Assembly: GCF_000018545.1 (NCBI RefSeq)
Contig: NC_012586.1
Location: 1,984,001 to 2,048,000, forward strand
From: Sinorhizobium fredii NGR234
GTDB taxonomy: Bacteria > Pseudomonadota > Alphaproteobacteria > Rhizobiales > Rhizobiaceae
Reading direction: 5' to 3'
Length of the DNA: 64,000 bases
How positions within the stretch are numbered: the stretch's first letter is position 1; the number at the start of each line of letters is the position of its first letter. Shown here in pieces: positions 54,275-62,026 of this stretch. The translations under genes were made by a program, and so were the position numbers. Below the pieces are notes generated by a model. It saw nothing but the letters and a program-made list of their open reading frames with translations. It had not been told where the DNA came from and did no database searches.

Positions 54275-55453
54275 TCAGGCAGCAGACTGCTCGATATCTT
54301 CCCAAGCGCCCTTCTCTCCCGAGACGAGAATGGCTTCGGCAATGCGCTCGATCTGCACGCCGTCCTTGAAGTCAGGCGACGCCGGCTTATTCTCGGCAAT
54401 GGCCTTGAGGAAGTTGAACCATTCGATCGATTTGATATCGATATAGCCCTGCCCCATGCCTGCAACCGGCCACAGTTTGTCGCCGAACGGCTGGTTCGGC
54501 CCTGAATAGATCGTACGGAAGCCGAAGGCGTCGGCCGGGTCGTCGGCAAAGGCTACGCGAAGCTCATTGAGGCGCTGGTAATCGAAGGCGATTGAGCCTT
54601 TCGTGCCGTGGATTTCGAAGCCAAGCTGGTTATGGTGGCCCCAGGAATTGCGCGTCACTTCGATGCTGCCGTGCGCGCCGTTGGTAAACTTGATCAGGGT
54701 GAGCGCGGTATCATCGACATCGACCTTGCCCTTTTCCGAGGAGGCAGCACCACTTTGGCCAAAGAACCGCCCGAGAGGCAAGGGCCGTTCCGGAATGAAG
54801 GTCTTGACGATAGCGTTGACCGAGGCGAACTCGCCGACCAGAAGGCGCGCCGCATCGATCACATGCGTCCCGATGTCCCCGAGCGTACCTGATCCGGCCT
54901 TTGCCTTGTTGAAGCGCCAAGACAGAGGGGCATTCGGATCAGCGCCCCAATCCTGTAGGTAGTAGCCCCGGAAAGTAAGGATGTCGCCAATGCGCCCCTC
55001 GTCAATCAGGCGCTTGGCCATCTGCAGGGCCGGCGTGTGACGATAGTTGTAGGAGACCATCGTCACTACGCCAGTCTCGTTTGCCGCAGCAAGCATCGCC
55101 TCCGCTTCCGCAACCGTCATCGACATCGGCTTTTCGCACATCACGTGCTTGCCGGCCTTGGCGGCTGCGATCGCGATCTCGGCGTGCGTATCATTCGGAG
55201 TGCAGATATCGACGATATCGATGTCGGGGCGCGAGACGACCTCGCGCCAGTCGGTCGCATATTCTGCAAACCCATACTGTTTGGATGCCTTCTGCGCCAT
55301 CTCCTCGTCGATGTCGACGATGACCTTGCGTTCGATCTCGATCGGCGCACCGAAGAGAATTGGCACCACCGCGGTGGCAATCGAATGGGCCTTGCCCATG
55401 AAGCCTGTACCAATCAATGCAACGTTCAGCTTTTTCAAACCCTTTGCCTCCAT
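54275..55453 (-). CDS. Gfo/Idh/MocA-family dehydrogenase
   Basis: This 392-residue NAD(P)-dependent sugar dehydrogenase has Rossmann motif VALIGTGFMGKAHS, the signature CEKPMSM near residue 110, YNYRHTPA, and the catalytic GDIGTHVIDAARLL (aspartate and histidine). It is longer than the family member at 28485 and clearly a different subgroup. The ATG at 55453 lacks a site; a TTG five codons later has GGAGG upstream and may be the true start. Paired LacI-type operators lie at 55518-55562. It heads the long minus-strand series that runs to the importer and acoABC copy 2. Confidence 0.9.
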   Translation of the reverse strand: MEAKGLKKLNVALIGTGFMGKAHSIATAVVPILFGAPIEIERKVIVDIDEEMAQKASKQYGFAEYATDWREVVSRPDIDIVDICTPNDTHAEIAIAAAKAGKHVMCEKPMSMTVAEAEAMLAAANETGVVTMVSYNYRHTPALQMAKRLIDEGRIGDILTFRGYYLQDWGADPNAPLSWRFNKAKAGSGTLGDIGTHVIDAARLLVGEFASVNAIVKTFIPERPLPLGRFFGQSGAASSEKGKVDVDDTALTLIKFTNGAHGSIEVTRNSWGHHNQLGFEIHGTKGSIAFDYQRLNELRVAFADDPADAFGFRTIYSGPNQPFGDKLWPVAGMGQGYIDIKSIEWFNFLKAIAENKPASPDFKDGVQIERIAEAILVSGEKGAWEDIEQSAA

Positions 55454-55517
55454 TCGAGCCGGCTGCGCGCCAGACTAATGCCGAGTAGGCGACCGAAAAA
55501 TTTTCGCCCGAAGTCCA

Positions 55518-55562
55518 TGTAAACGTGTACATCATAAAATAATTGCCGTGTCAACGATTACA
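55518..55562. promoter_or_regulatory. Paired LacI-type operators upstream of the Gfo/Idh gene
   Basis: TGTAAACGTGTACA (55518-55531) and TGTCAACGATTACA (55549-55562) have start points 31 bp apart. They have the same form and spacing as the pairs at 27122 and 29590 and lie between the dehydrogenase and a short plus-strand frame. Confidence 0.75.
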
Positions 55563-55668
55563 TGATAGAAACTTTACATGAAAGTGCAGATGGGCGTCGA
55601 CTTGCCTGTGGGGGACACTCGGAATTTCGTCGCAGGTCACCGACGTACAGTTATGAGGGAGAGGACTG

Positions 55669-55875
55669 ATGCATCAACGACACCATGTTCGCCTTCGACG
55701 AAGCGTACCGGCTTTCGGTGTAGCGCTCCTTTTGCTTTTGCTCGGTGCGTTCGTGAATCTTCATCCGGCGGCAACAGTCGTCTCCCATGAACTGGTTCGA
55801 ATGAGCGAGATGAGAACGCAACTGGCCGAAGCAAAGCTGTCTGCCTTCAAGCAATATTTCAACTTTTCGCACTAG
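55669..55875 (+). CDS. Possible small secreted or membrane-anchored protein
   Basis: A 68-codon frame starts at ATG 55669 behind GGGAGAGG. The peptide has a basic start, then a hydrophobic stretch (FGVALLLLLLGAF) ending near AAT, and a short charged tail with a helix (MSEMRTQLAEAKL). This resembles a signal peptide or membrane anchor followed by a very short domain. It is divergent from the Gfo/Idh gene across the paired operators. No family is recognised, and it could be a chance frame. Confidence 0.4.
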   Translation: MHQRHHVRLRRSVPAFGVALLLLLLGAFVNLHPAATVVSHELVRMSEMRTQLAEAKLSAFKQYFNFSH

Positions 55876-56591
55876 AAAATGCGCCTCCTGGCGCGAAAAG
55901 TGCGTTTCGTCTCGATACAGCACCCGAGGCCGCTCACCGATTGCTTATCACCGCGCCGCCGCTCATGCATGCCCTGTGTTGCTGGAAAATACTTCACGCC
56001 GAGATGACTTTTGTCGCCCGTTGCAATATCGAAGGCATGGCGAAATCGATCGGTTTGCCCTTATGTTCCGATCTCAGCAGCAGCCACCCCACCGAGCGGA
56101 ATAGTTCCCTCTTCGTTGAGGTTCCCCGCAATGTAATCGTTGCCATTTGTGGTGGAGCGCGACTGTATACGTTACCATCTTGGCTAAGGGCGTTGTCAGC
56201 TCTGATTTTCGACGTAGCCCATGCGAACAAAATACCTGATGCGCGACTTGCCCATGATGATACCGTAGGACGGTCGTGTCGACTCGTCTGTGCCGGTGTC
56301 AACGTCCGTTTCCCTAGGGCGAACCAGACCTCAATCAAGGGACAGCCAAACCTCCGCTCTCCACCCGCTAGCGCCATCGAGAGCAGCGGAGCTAAAGGTC
56401 GTCTTTGGCGCCAATTTCAGACCTTGGCATCGGGCGGCCATGTGTCCGGTTTTCGTGTTGCACCTTCTAGCAGCGGACGGTCGGTAGTCGGCCCCGAGAC
56501 TGACGGGCCGGTTCCAGCTTGAGCAGCCTGTCAGCAACGCGTCCTCATCTCCGCCGTTCCGATGAGCAGTTGGTTATCCCAAAAGCGGCCG
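55876..56591. other. Gene-free stretch between the sugar operon and the CBASS operon
   Basis: This 716-bp interval shows no frame with a convincing start or family. It contains two degenerate LacI-like boxes (56132-56145 and 56164-56177). No transposase, tRNA or attachment repeat was found. It probably marks the boundary of inserted DNA. Confidence 0.45.
56132..56177. promoter_or_regulatory. Degenerate pair of LacI-like boxes
   Basis: TGTAATCGTTGCCA and TGTATACGTTACCA each match 11 of 14 positions of TGTAAACGTTTACA, and their start points are 32 bp apart. No gene lies immediately downstream. They may be decayed operators of a lost gene. Confidence 0.3.
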
Positions 56592-57659
56592 TCAATCTGC
56601 AGCATCGGTTCGGACACTTGACAGCGCGCACTTCACGAAACGGTCCGCCGCGTCGCCGAGGAAGATCTGGTTGACGTAGTGCCCGGTCGCCTCAGCATGC
56701 GAACGCGCCAGCCGGGGCAGTTCCGTCACCGCACGCTCGACGTCGTCGAGGCCGATGGGATTTTCCGATTCCGGAGGATCGATGCGGACGACGTTCTGCT
56801 TGCCGACGAGAAGGTACGCCTGGCCAAGGGCGTTGTGAGACTGGGCCTTCGCCGCCGCGCGAAAGATCATCGGCGCCTTGCCCGATCCCGGAAAGATCCA
56901 GCGCAGGAGCCCACCGTTTCGGACGCCTTCGTCCAGCCCTAGGACCTCGTCTCCCGTGCCAATCGACAAAACACGGATGCTCTCCCGCGGAAGATCGTAG
57001 CAGGCAAGCACATCGACCACGGCGTTCATGACGGGGTTGTTCGCCCAGATGCCCCCGTCGATCATAATATGGCCGTCATTCTCCACCCCCGGATAGTAGC
57101 CCGGAGCAGCCGACGTATGGAGCGCGACGTGCGCGGCCTTCGCGTGTCGGTCCTTCTTGTAGTCCGGGTGGTGCGGGGTCTTGTAGATATAGGGCTCGCC
57201 ATAGCGCCCCTCGAAGCTCGGTATGACCAGACGCGTCGTCGCGTCATCGAGCAGGCGGTCACCGAAGACCTTGAGCAATTCATCCTTCAGGACGCTCTGA
57301 TCGTGCTTGGGGCGCCGCAGCCAGTGCGGGAGATCGAAGATCCTGTTGCCCTTCGGAAAGATCAGGGATCCACGCTCGGTGTAGATCTCGGCAGCCTGTC
57401 GGGCCGTCATCCCGGCGCCCAGTGCCAGGGCGATGATGCCGCCGGTCGACGTGCCGGTGATCATGTCGAAGTGACCCGCAATCGACTGCCCGTCCAGAAA
57501 ACGCCGTTCGATCTCGGCGAGGTAGGATGCGCTAAAGATGCCCTTGATGCCGCCACCGTCGATCGACAGGATGCGGAAGATCCGGCCTTCAGGCCACGGC
57601 TCCTTCTTTCGCGTCTGCTGAAGGGTGCCGTCTGAACGGCGAGGCGGCTGGTAGGTCAT
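56592..57659 (-). CDS. capV: Patatin-like phospholipase, CBASS effector (CapV type)
   Basis: This 355-residue patatin-family lipase has oxyanion loop DGGGIKG (residues 34-40), nucleophile S71 in GTSTGG and catalytic D201 in IDGGIWANNP. CapV effectors are activated by a cyclic nucleotide made by the adjacent CD-NTase and degrade membrane phospholipids to stop phage spread. The ATG at 57659 overlaps the upstream stop (ATGA), with GCAGGAG as ribosome site. The partner CD-NTase frame is broken in this sequence, so the effector may be silent here or the break may be an error. Confidence 0.9.
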   Translation of the reverse strand: MTYQPPRRSDGTLQQTRKKEPWPEGRIFRILSIDGGGIKGIFSASYLAEIERRFLDGQSIAGHFDMITGTSTGGIIALALGAGMTARQAAEIYTERGSLIFPKGNRIFDLPHWLRRPKHDQSVLKDELLKVFGDRLLDDATTRLVIPSFEGRYGEPYIYKTPHHPDYKKDRHAKAAHVALHTSAAPGYYPGVENDGHIMIDGGIWANNPVMNAVVDVLACYDLPRESIRVLSIGTGDEVLGLDEGVRNGGLLRWIFPGSGKAPMIFRAAAKAQSHNALGQAYLLVGKQNVVRIDPPESENPIGLDDVERAVTELPRLARSHAEATGHYVNQIFLGDAADRFVKCALSSVRTDAAD

Positions 57660-58703
57660 AATGCAACTCCTGCTGCGCGAGGGATCGGGTGACGCCCGCC
57701 GCCGGTCCAGCGCCCGGTCATGAGCCACAACTCATAGCAGGCGAGCCAATCGGCGCTCCAGGGGACAATCGTCCGGGATAGGTGCATGGTTGCATCCCAC
57801 TCGTCCGCCGCCGGGTCGCAGAGGCACAGCCTCGGGTCGCCGTCACGGTCGTAGACATGGATCCAGCGGCAGATGCGGATCAGCATGTCCGACAGCTTCA
57901 TGTCGGGAAGCGCCGCCGCGCCGCCGAAATACGACAGCATGAACGACGGCGGAATGCGGCCGCTATAATTCGCGTAGCGAACGTTGCGATAGCGCTTCAG
58001 CAGCTGCAACGCGACGGTCGCCATGTTCTTCACGACGAACTCGGTCTGATCGGGAACTTCGTCGACTTCGGCCTCGGCGCGGATGCTGAGGCGCTGGTCA
58101 CCGAACCAGCGGTCCTTGAAGGCTTCGATCACACGCTCCTCATTCGGTGTGCGGCGCCTTGTACCATTCGGCATGCCCGTAGGCATTCATCGAAACCATA
58201 CAGTCGTTGTTGGACGGCAGCGGCCCCTTCGCATGGGTAATCGCCGACTGACGGTCGGTGGTACCGTAATCGCGAAGCGCCGGTGTCACGTCGAGATGCA
58301 TGTTATCAGCGTAGAACAGCGTCACGCAGCGGGTCTGCTGGACGATCTTTTGAACCGGATAGTCACGCAGGGCGGCGGCGAGCGCGTGCAGGATCGCGAG
58401 CGGCGTCATGTTGCGATAGCGACCGCCAAGCTGGGCGACGATGTCGATGTCGTACTCGTCGTCGGTGCCGCGCGTGGAGATCGTCGCGTCGATGGCCATC
58501 GATCCCTGGGCATAGAAATGCTCGATCTGATCCTTGAACTCGGTCGAGCCTTCCAGATACTCGCGCACGGTTTTGTAGCGCTGGCAGGCCTTGGCATGGA
58601 GGGACGGAGGCAACTGAACGCTGATGGCGATTTCAGCCAGGATGCGATCAAGCGGATCTTCGAAGGGGTTCTTACCCCTGTATGCGGATGTAGTCATAGT
58701 CAT
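57656..58703 (-). pseudogene. CD-NTase (CBASS cyclic-nucleotide synthase), split by a frameshift
   Basis: The first frame (58703-58140, 187 residues) holds the catalytic NTase half: GS at 67-68, the metal aspartates D85 and D87 in YDIDIV, and a third aspartate D138 in HLDVTPA. It stops right after YGHAEWYKAPHTE. The second frame (58186-57656) continues with EERVIEAFKDRW and the conserved helix VALQLLKRYRN, then IPPSFMLSYF, typical of the C-terminal half of CD-NTases. The frames overlap by 47 bp; a one-base shift near 58142-58150 would join them into about 350 residues, the normal family length. It could be mutation, sequencing error or recoding. Confidence 0.8.
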
Positions 58704-58769
58704 GTTCCTGAATTCGAAGGTTTCGGCGCGGCTTGGGAGGGCCCCTAAGAGGAAAGCGCGGGATTTCGA

Positions 58770-58800
58770 GATTCAGACAATTTTAATTTTTGTCTGAATC
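58770..58800. promoter_or_regulatory. Perfect 11-bp dyad between the CBASS operon and the HTH gene
   Basis: GATTCAGACAA (58770-58780) and TTGTCTGAATC (58790-58800) are exact inverted repeats around a nine-base AT-only centre. They lie in the 158-bp divergent gap. An operator for the HTH protein at 58862, shared by both transcripts, is the simplest reading. Confidence 0.6.
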
Positions 58801-58861
58801 GGGTTTGCTGCGCGCATGACATTCGGGAGGAGAGTCGACGGGATGTTGTGGGAGATGTCGA

Positions 58862-60007
58862 ATGGATGCCGAAGCCGGCTCTAAGCGCGTACCTTGCTCG
58901 GAAGAGGAGGTAAGCGAGTTCTTCGACCGGATGACGTCCGCGCAGAAGCGGGACGCCTATCGCTTTGCCGTCAAGTGCGCGACGGCATGCCTTGCCGATG
59001 CCGACGAACTGATCAGCGAAGCCTACGTCAGGATGTGTGACGGACGCCGCACGCGTCTTTCCGACACTGACGACCTCTTCCCAGTGCTGTTGGGCACGAT
59101 TAAGAGCCTGGCTTCTGACGTTCAGTTCATCACGGAACGCACACGCATCCGGCGGATGGGTTCCGGGAAGGAAAAGGGCAAGTATCGCGTCATCGAACGC
59201 GATGCTGATCATGGGACCATTGCGGTCGACGAGGCCAGCGCCGATGCCGGCGACGTCGTGGACCGGATGGATCCGGACGAGTACCTGAAACCCTGCTTGG
59301 CGATCAAGAAGGGAGGGAACTGCGGCACCGTTCCATTCTTCACAAGGATGGAACTCGAGCGTTTTCGCGATGACCTGAGGCAGCGGATTACTGTGCAGGA
59401 AGCCTCTCCTTGGCTCTCGCCCATCGAACGCGCTAGCCGGAAAGCGCATCGCCCCACCAAGGATGTGATCCGTCTGCTGCTCGAAGGAAAATTGAAGACG
59501 GTTGCATATAGCAGGAGCGAGCACGGCTATGCCGCTCTGCTCGTCGACCCGGCTGAAATCCGCATGAAGATTCGGCGGAAAAGGCGCAATACCGACAGGA
59601 TGACCGCGCAATCAATTGCAAAGGAACTGAACGCTACTCCCGGCACAGTCGCAGCGCTCGTCGACCACGGGCATATCCCTGCGTCGGCGGTGAAGCTTCA
59701 GCCGGATGGCAGAAAAGTTCGCTCCGTGGCCCGCGCCGATTTCGACGCGTTCAGGTCGACATACCAGTCGGTCTTCCATCTCGCGAAAGAACTTGGAACA
59801 AGCCCGACGCGGCTATTCCGCGAACTGGCATTGCTCGGCGTCCAACCGGCTTTTGATCGGAGCGTATTCTATGCCGCGTACTACCGGCGTGCTGACATTG
59901 AATCACACCGCTCAAACGTCGTTGCTCGCGTGGCCCAGTCAATACGAAGGGATACGAAAGCAGTGGCCGGAGAGCCGTCGAGTGATCACGTTTCGACGGC
60001 AACGTGA
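58862..60007 (+). CDS. Multi-HTH DNA-binding protein, unknown function, next to CBASS
   Basis: This 381-residue soluble protein has an N-terminal region resembling sigma-70 region 2 (FAVKCATACLADADELISEAYVRM, then a helix LFPVLLGTIKSLA). Two or three HTH modules follow: TAQSIAKELNATPGTVAALVDHGHIP near residue 248 and VFHLAKELGTSPTRLFRELALLGV near 301, each followed by a strand pair. The C-terminal modules recall those at the end of TniQ-type proteins, but I cannot confirm this. It is divergent from the CBASS genes across a perfect dyad and ends before a strong terminator. A regulator of the defence operon is plausible. Confidence 0.6.
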   Translation: MDAEAGSKRVPCSEEEVSEFFDRMTSAQKRDAYRFAVKCATACLADADELISEAYVRMCDGRRTRLSDTDDLFPVLLGTIKSLASDVQFITERTRIRRMGSGKEKGKYRVIERDADHGTIAVDEASADAGDVVDRMDPDEYLKPCLAIKKGGNCGTVPFFTRMELERFRDDLRQRITVQEASPWLSPIERASRKAHRPTKDVIRLLLEGKLKTVAYSRSEHGYAALLVDPAEIRMKIRRKRRNTDRMTAQSIAKELNATPGTVAALVDHGHIPASAVKLQPDGRKVRSVARADFDAFRSTYQSVFHLAKELGTSPTRLFRELALLGVQPAFDRSVFYAAYYRRADIESHRSNVVARVAQSIRRDTKAVAGEPSSDHVSTAT

Positions 60008-60038
60008 GTCGCCATCAAATCGAATAATCATGCGCAGG

Positions 60039-60062
60039 ACCGGGCGATTGCCCGGTTTTTTT
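60039..60062 (+). terminator. Rho-independent terminator
   Basis: A seven-base perfect stem (ACCGGGC with GCCCGGT, loop GATT) is followed at once by seven T residues. It lies 32 bp after the HTH gene stop on the plus strand. This is the clearest intrinsic terminator in the window. Confidence 0.9.
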
Positions 60063-60373
60063 GTGCCTGAAAACGCCCGTCGCGCTATTCGCTGGGCCAT
60101 TTTTGACTGGATTTAGGGCCAAGAGAGATTGCTTTTTCCGAATTCGTGCCTAACGAAATCAATAGCTTACAAAAGCGGCAGGCCAAACGTTGCTGCTTTT
60201 TACAACAACAACTGGAAGCTCAAAGAAGAGGTCTTGGGCCGCGGCAGCAAGGATGGCCGCGACGGCAGCAACACTGGACATGAACCGGATTGCCCAGCGA
60301 GCGACCGATGGGGCGCAGCGCTTTCCGCGGCACGACTCCCGGCGCGATCAGCCGTCTCCAGCGGTTGGCGGCC
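60063..60373. other. Gene-free stretch between terminator and aldehyde dehydrogenase
   Basis: No gene or clear signal is seen in these 311 bases. The first part is AT-richer than the surroundings. It may hold the right boundary of the defence insert, but no repeat marks it. Confidence 0.4.
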
Positions 60374-61852
60374 TCAAAGCTGAATCCAGGCGGTCTTCAG
60401 GTCGCCATACTTGTCGAGCGCATGGAGCGACTTGTCATGGCCGTTGCCGGATTGCTTGACGCCGCCGAGCGGCACGGTGTTGTCAGCGCCGCCATAGGTG
60501 TTGACATGGACGACGCCGGCGCGGATGCCGCGGATCATGCGGTGGGCGCGAGAGAGGTTCGCGGTCCAGACGGCAGAGGCTAGGCCGTAATCGCTGGCAT
60601 TGGCGATACGCAACGCCTCCGCTTCGTCCTCGAAGGGAATGACCGACAGGATGGGGCCGAAGACCTCTTCCTTGGCGAGAGTCATCCCGGGCTCGACGTC
60701 GAAGACGGTCGGCTGCATGTAGAAACCGCCGGTCTCCTCGCGGATCCGCCTGCCGCCGGTGCGCAGCGTCGCACCTTCGGCCATCGCCTGCTCCGCAAAA
60801 TCGAGGTTCTTCCTGAGCTGCACTTCACTCGAAATCGCCCCGGCCTCGGTGGAGAGTTGCAAGGGGTCTCCAACTCTCATCCCGGCGGCGATGGCCGCGA
60901 CTTTCCGTGAAAACTCTTCATGGATCGATTTCTCGACGAGCAGACGCGAACCGGCAACGCAAACCTGGCCGGAGTTGCGGAAGATGCCATAGGCGGAGAT
61001 CCGGGCCGCCTGCTCGAGATCCGGCGCATCCGCAAAGACGATATTCGGTGACTTGCCGCCGAGTTCGAGATAGACGCGCTTGAGGTTGGAGCGCGCCGAA
61101 TATTCAAGCAGCCGACGCCCGACGCCGCCGGAGCCGGTGAAGGCCAGCACGTCGATATCCCAATGCAGGCCGATCGCCTCGCCCGTGGTCGCGCCCCGTC
61201 CGGTGACGACGTTGAGCACGCCCTCCGGAAGCCCCGCCTCGGCGCAGAGGGACGCCAGCTTCAAGAGGGTCAGGGATGCGCCCTCGGCGGGCTTCAGCAC
61301 GACGGAATTGCCCGCGGCAAGCGCCGGTGCGATCTTCCAGGCGCCGATCATCATCGGGAAATTCCACGGAACGATCGCCGCTACAACGCCGACAGGCTCG
61401 CGGTGCACGAGGCCTAGGACGTTTTCGGCGGTCGGGGCGATCTCGCCATACACCTTGTCGATCGCCTCGGCATAGTAGCGGAAGGTGCCGGCGGCGCTGC
61501 CAGGCTCGGCCTTGAGCGCCATCGAAATCTCGGTGCCGTTGTCGCGCACGCCGAGCACTGCGAGTTCCAAGGCGTTCCTGTCGATCAGCTCGGCGATCTT
61601 CAGAAGGACTTTCTTGCGCTCGGCGGGGACGGCTTTCGACCAGATGCCCTTTTCGAAGGCGCCGCGCGCCGCTTCGACGGCAAGATCGACATCCTCCGCA
61701 CCGGCATCGGCGATGGTCGTCAGCTTGCGGCCGTCGATCGGAGAGATGACGTCAAGGACGGCGTCGCCGATCGGTTCTCGCCATGCGCCGCCGATGAACA
61801 GGGACTGCGGCGCGACGGGCAGTGTCCGGAGTTGATCGATCTTGTCCTGCAT
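60374..61852 (-). CDS. NAD(P)-dependent aldehyde dehydrogenase
   Basis: This 492-residue ALDH has cofactor-binding VPWNFPMM near residue 160, FTGSGGVGRRL near 235, the general-base glutamate in LELGGKSPN near 258 and the catalytic cysteine in NSGQVCVAG near 292. It resembles gamma-glutamyl-aminobutyraldehyde or betaine-aldehyde type enzymes (PuuC-like). GGAAG precedes ATG 61852; the frame is open upstream to 61939 without a supported start. An APC-family permease gene lies 171 bp upstream on the same strand, suggesting uptake and oxidation of an amine-derived aldehyde. Exact substrate unknown. Confidence 0.9.
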   Translation of the reverse strand: MQDKIDQLRTLPVAPQSLFIGGAWREPIGDAVLDVISPIDGRKLTTIADAGAEDVDLAVEAARGAFEKGIWSKAVPAERKKVLLKIAELIDRNALELAVLGVRDNGTEISMALKAEPGSAAGTFRYYAEAIDKVYGEIAPTAENVLGLVHREPVGVVAAIVPWNFPMMIGAWKIAPALAAGNSVVLKPAEGASLTLLKLASLCAEAGLPEGVLNVVTGRGATTGEAIGLHWDIDVLAFTGSGGVGRRLLEYSARSNLKRVYLELGGKSPNIVFADAPDLEQAARISAYGIFRNSGQVCVAGSRLLVEKSIHEEFSRKVAAIAAGMRVGDPLQLSTEAGAISSEVQLRKNLDFAEQAMAEGATLRTGGRRIREETGGFYMQPTVFDVEPGMTLAKEEVFGPILSVIPFEDEAEALRIANASDYGLASAVWTANLSRAHRMIRGIRAGVVHVNTYGGADNTVPLGGVKQSGNGHDKSLHALDKYGDLKTAWIQL

Positions 61853-61973
61853 GGCTCGGCTTCCTTGGAAAGACATGGCGGACAAGACGCCCGCCATCAT
61901 AGTTCGGTCTCTAAAGCGCGTCGTGTTCAAAACGTACACACGGCACGCTTCAGGTCTTTGTTTTCTAATAAGC

Positions 61974-62026
61974 TAGAGCGGAATGCGGGCGGAAAACCGC
62001 ACACACTTTTCCATCATCCCGCTCTA
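61974..62026. repeat. Rhizobial-type intergenic palindrome (RIME-like)
   Basis: TAGAGCGG at the left and CCGCTCTA at the right enclose an inner stem (GCGGGCGGAAAACCGC) and a GTGTGT-like segment. This layout matches palindromic elements repeated in Rhizobium and Sinorhizobium intergenic regions. The permease stop codon lies inside its right arm. It may also end or stabilise the transcript. Confidence 0.65.

Noticed and set aside
57656..58186. The C-terminal CD-NTase frame as an independent small gene
   Set aside because: Its first residues (MPTGMPNGTRRR) are the shifted reading of the upstream NTase frame, no ribosome site precedes it, and the conserved part continues the CD-NTase fold.
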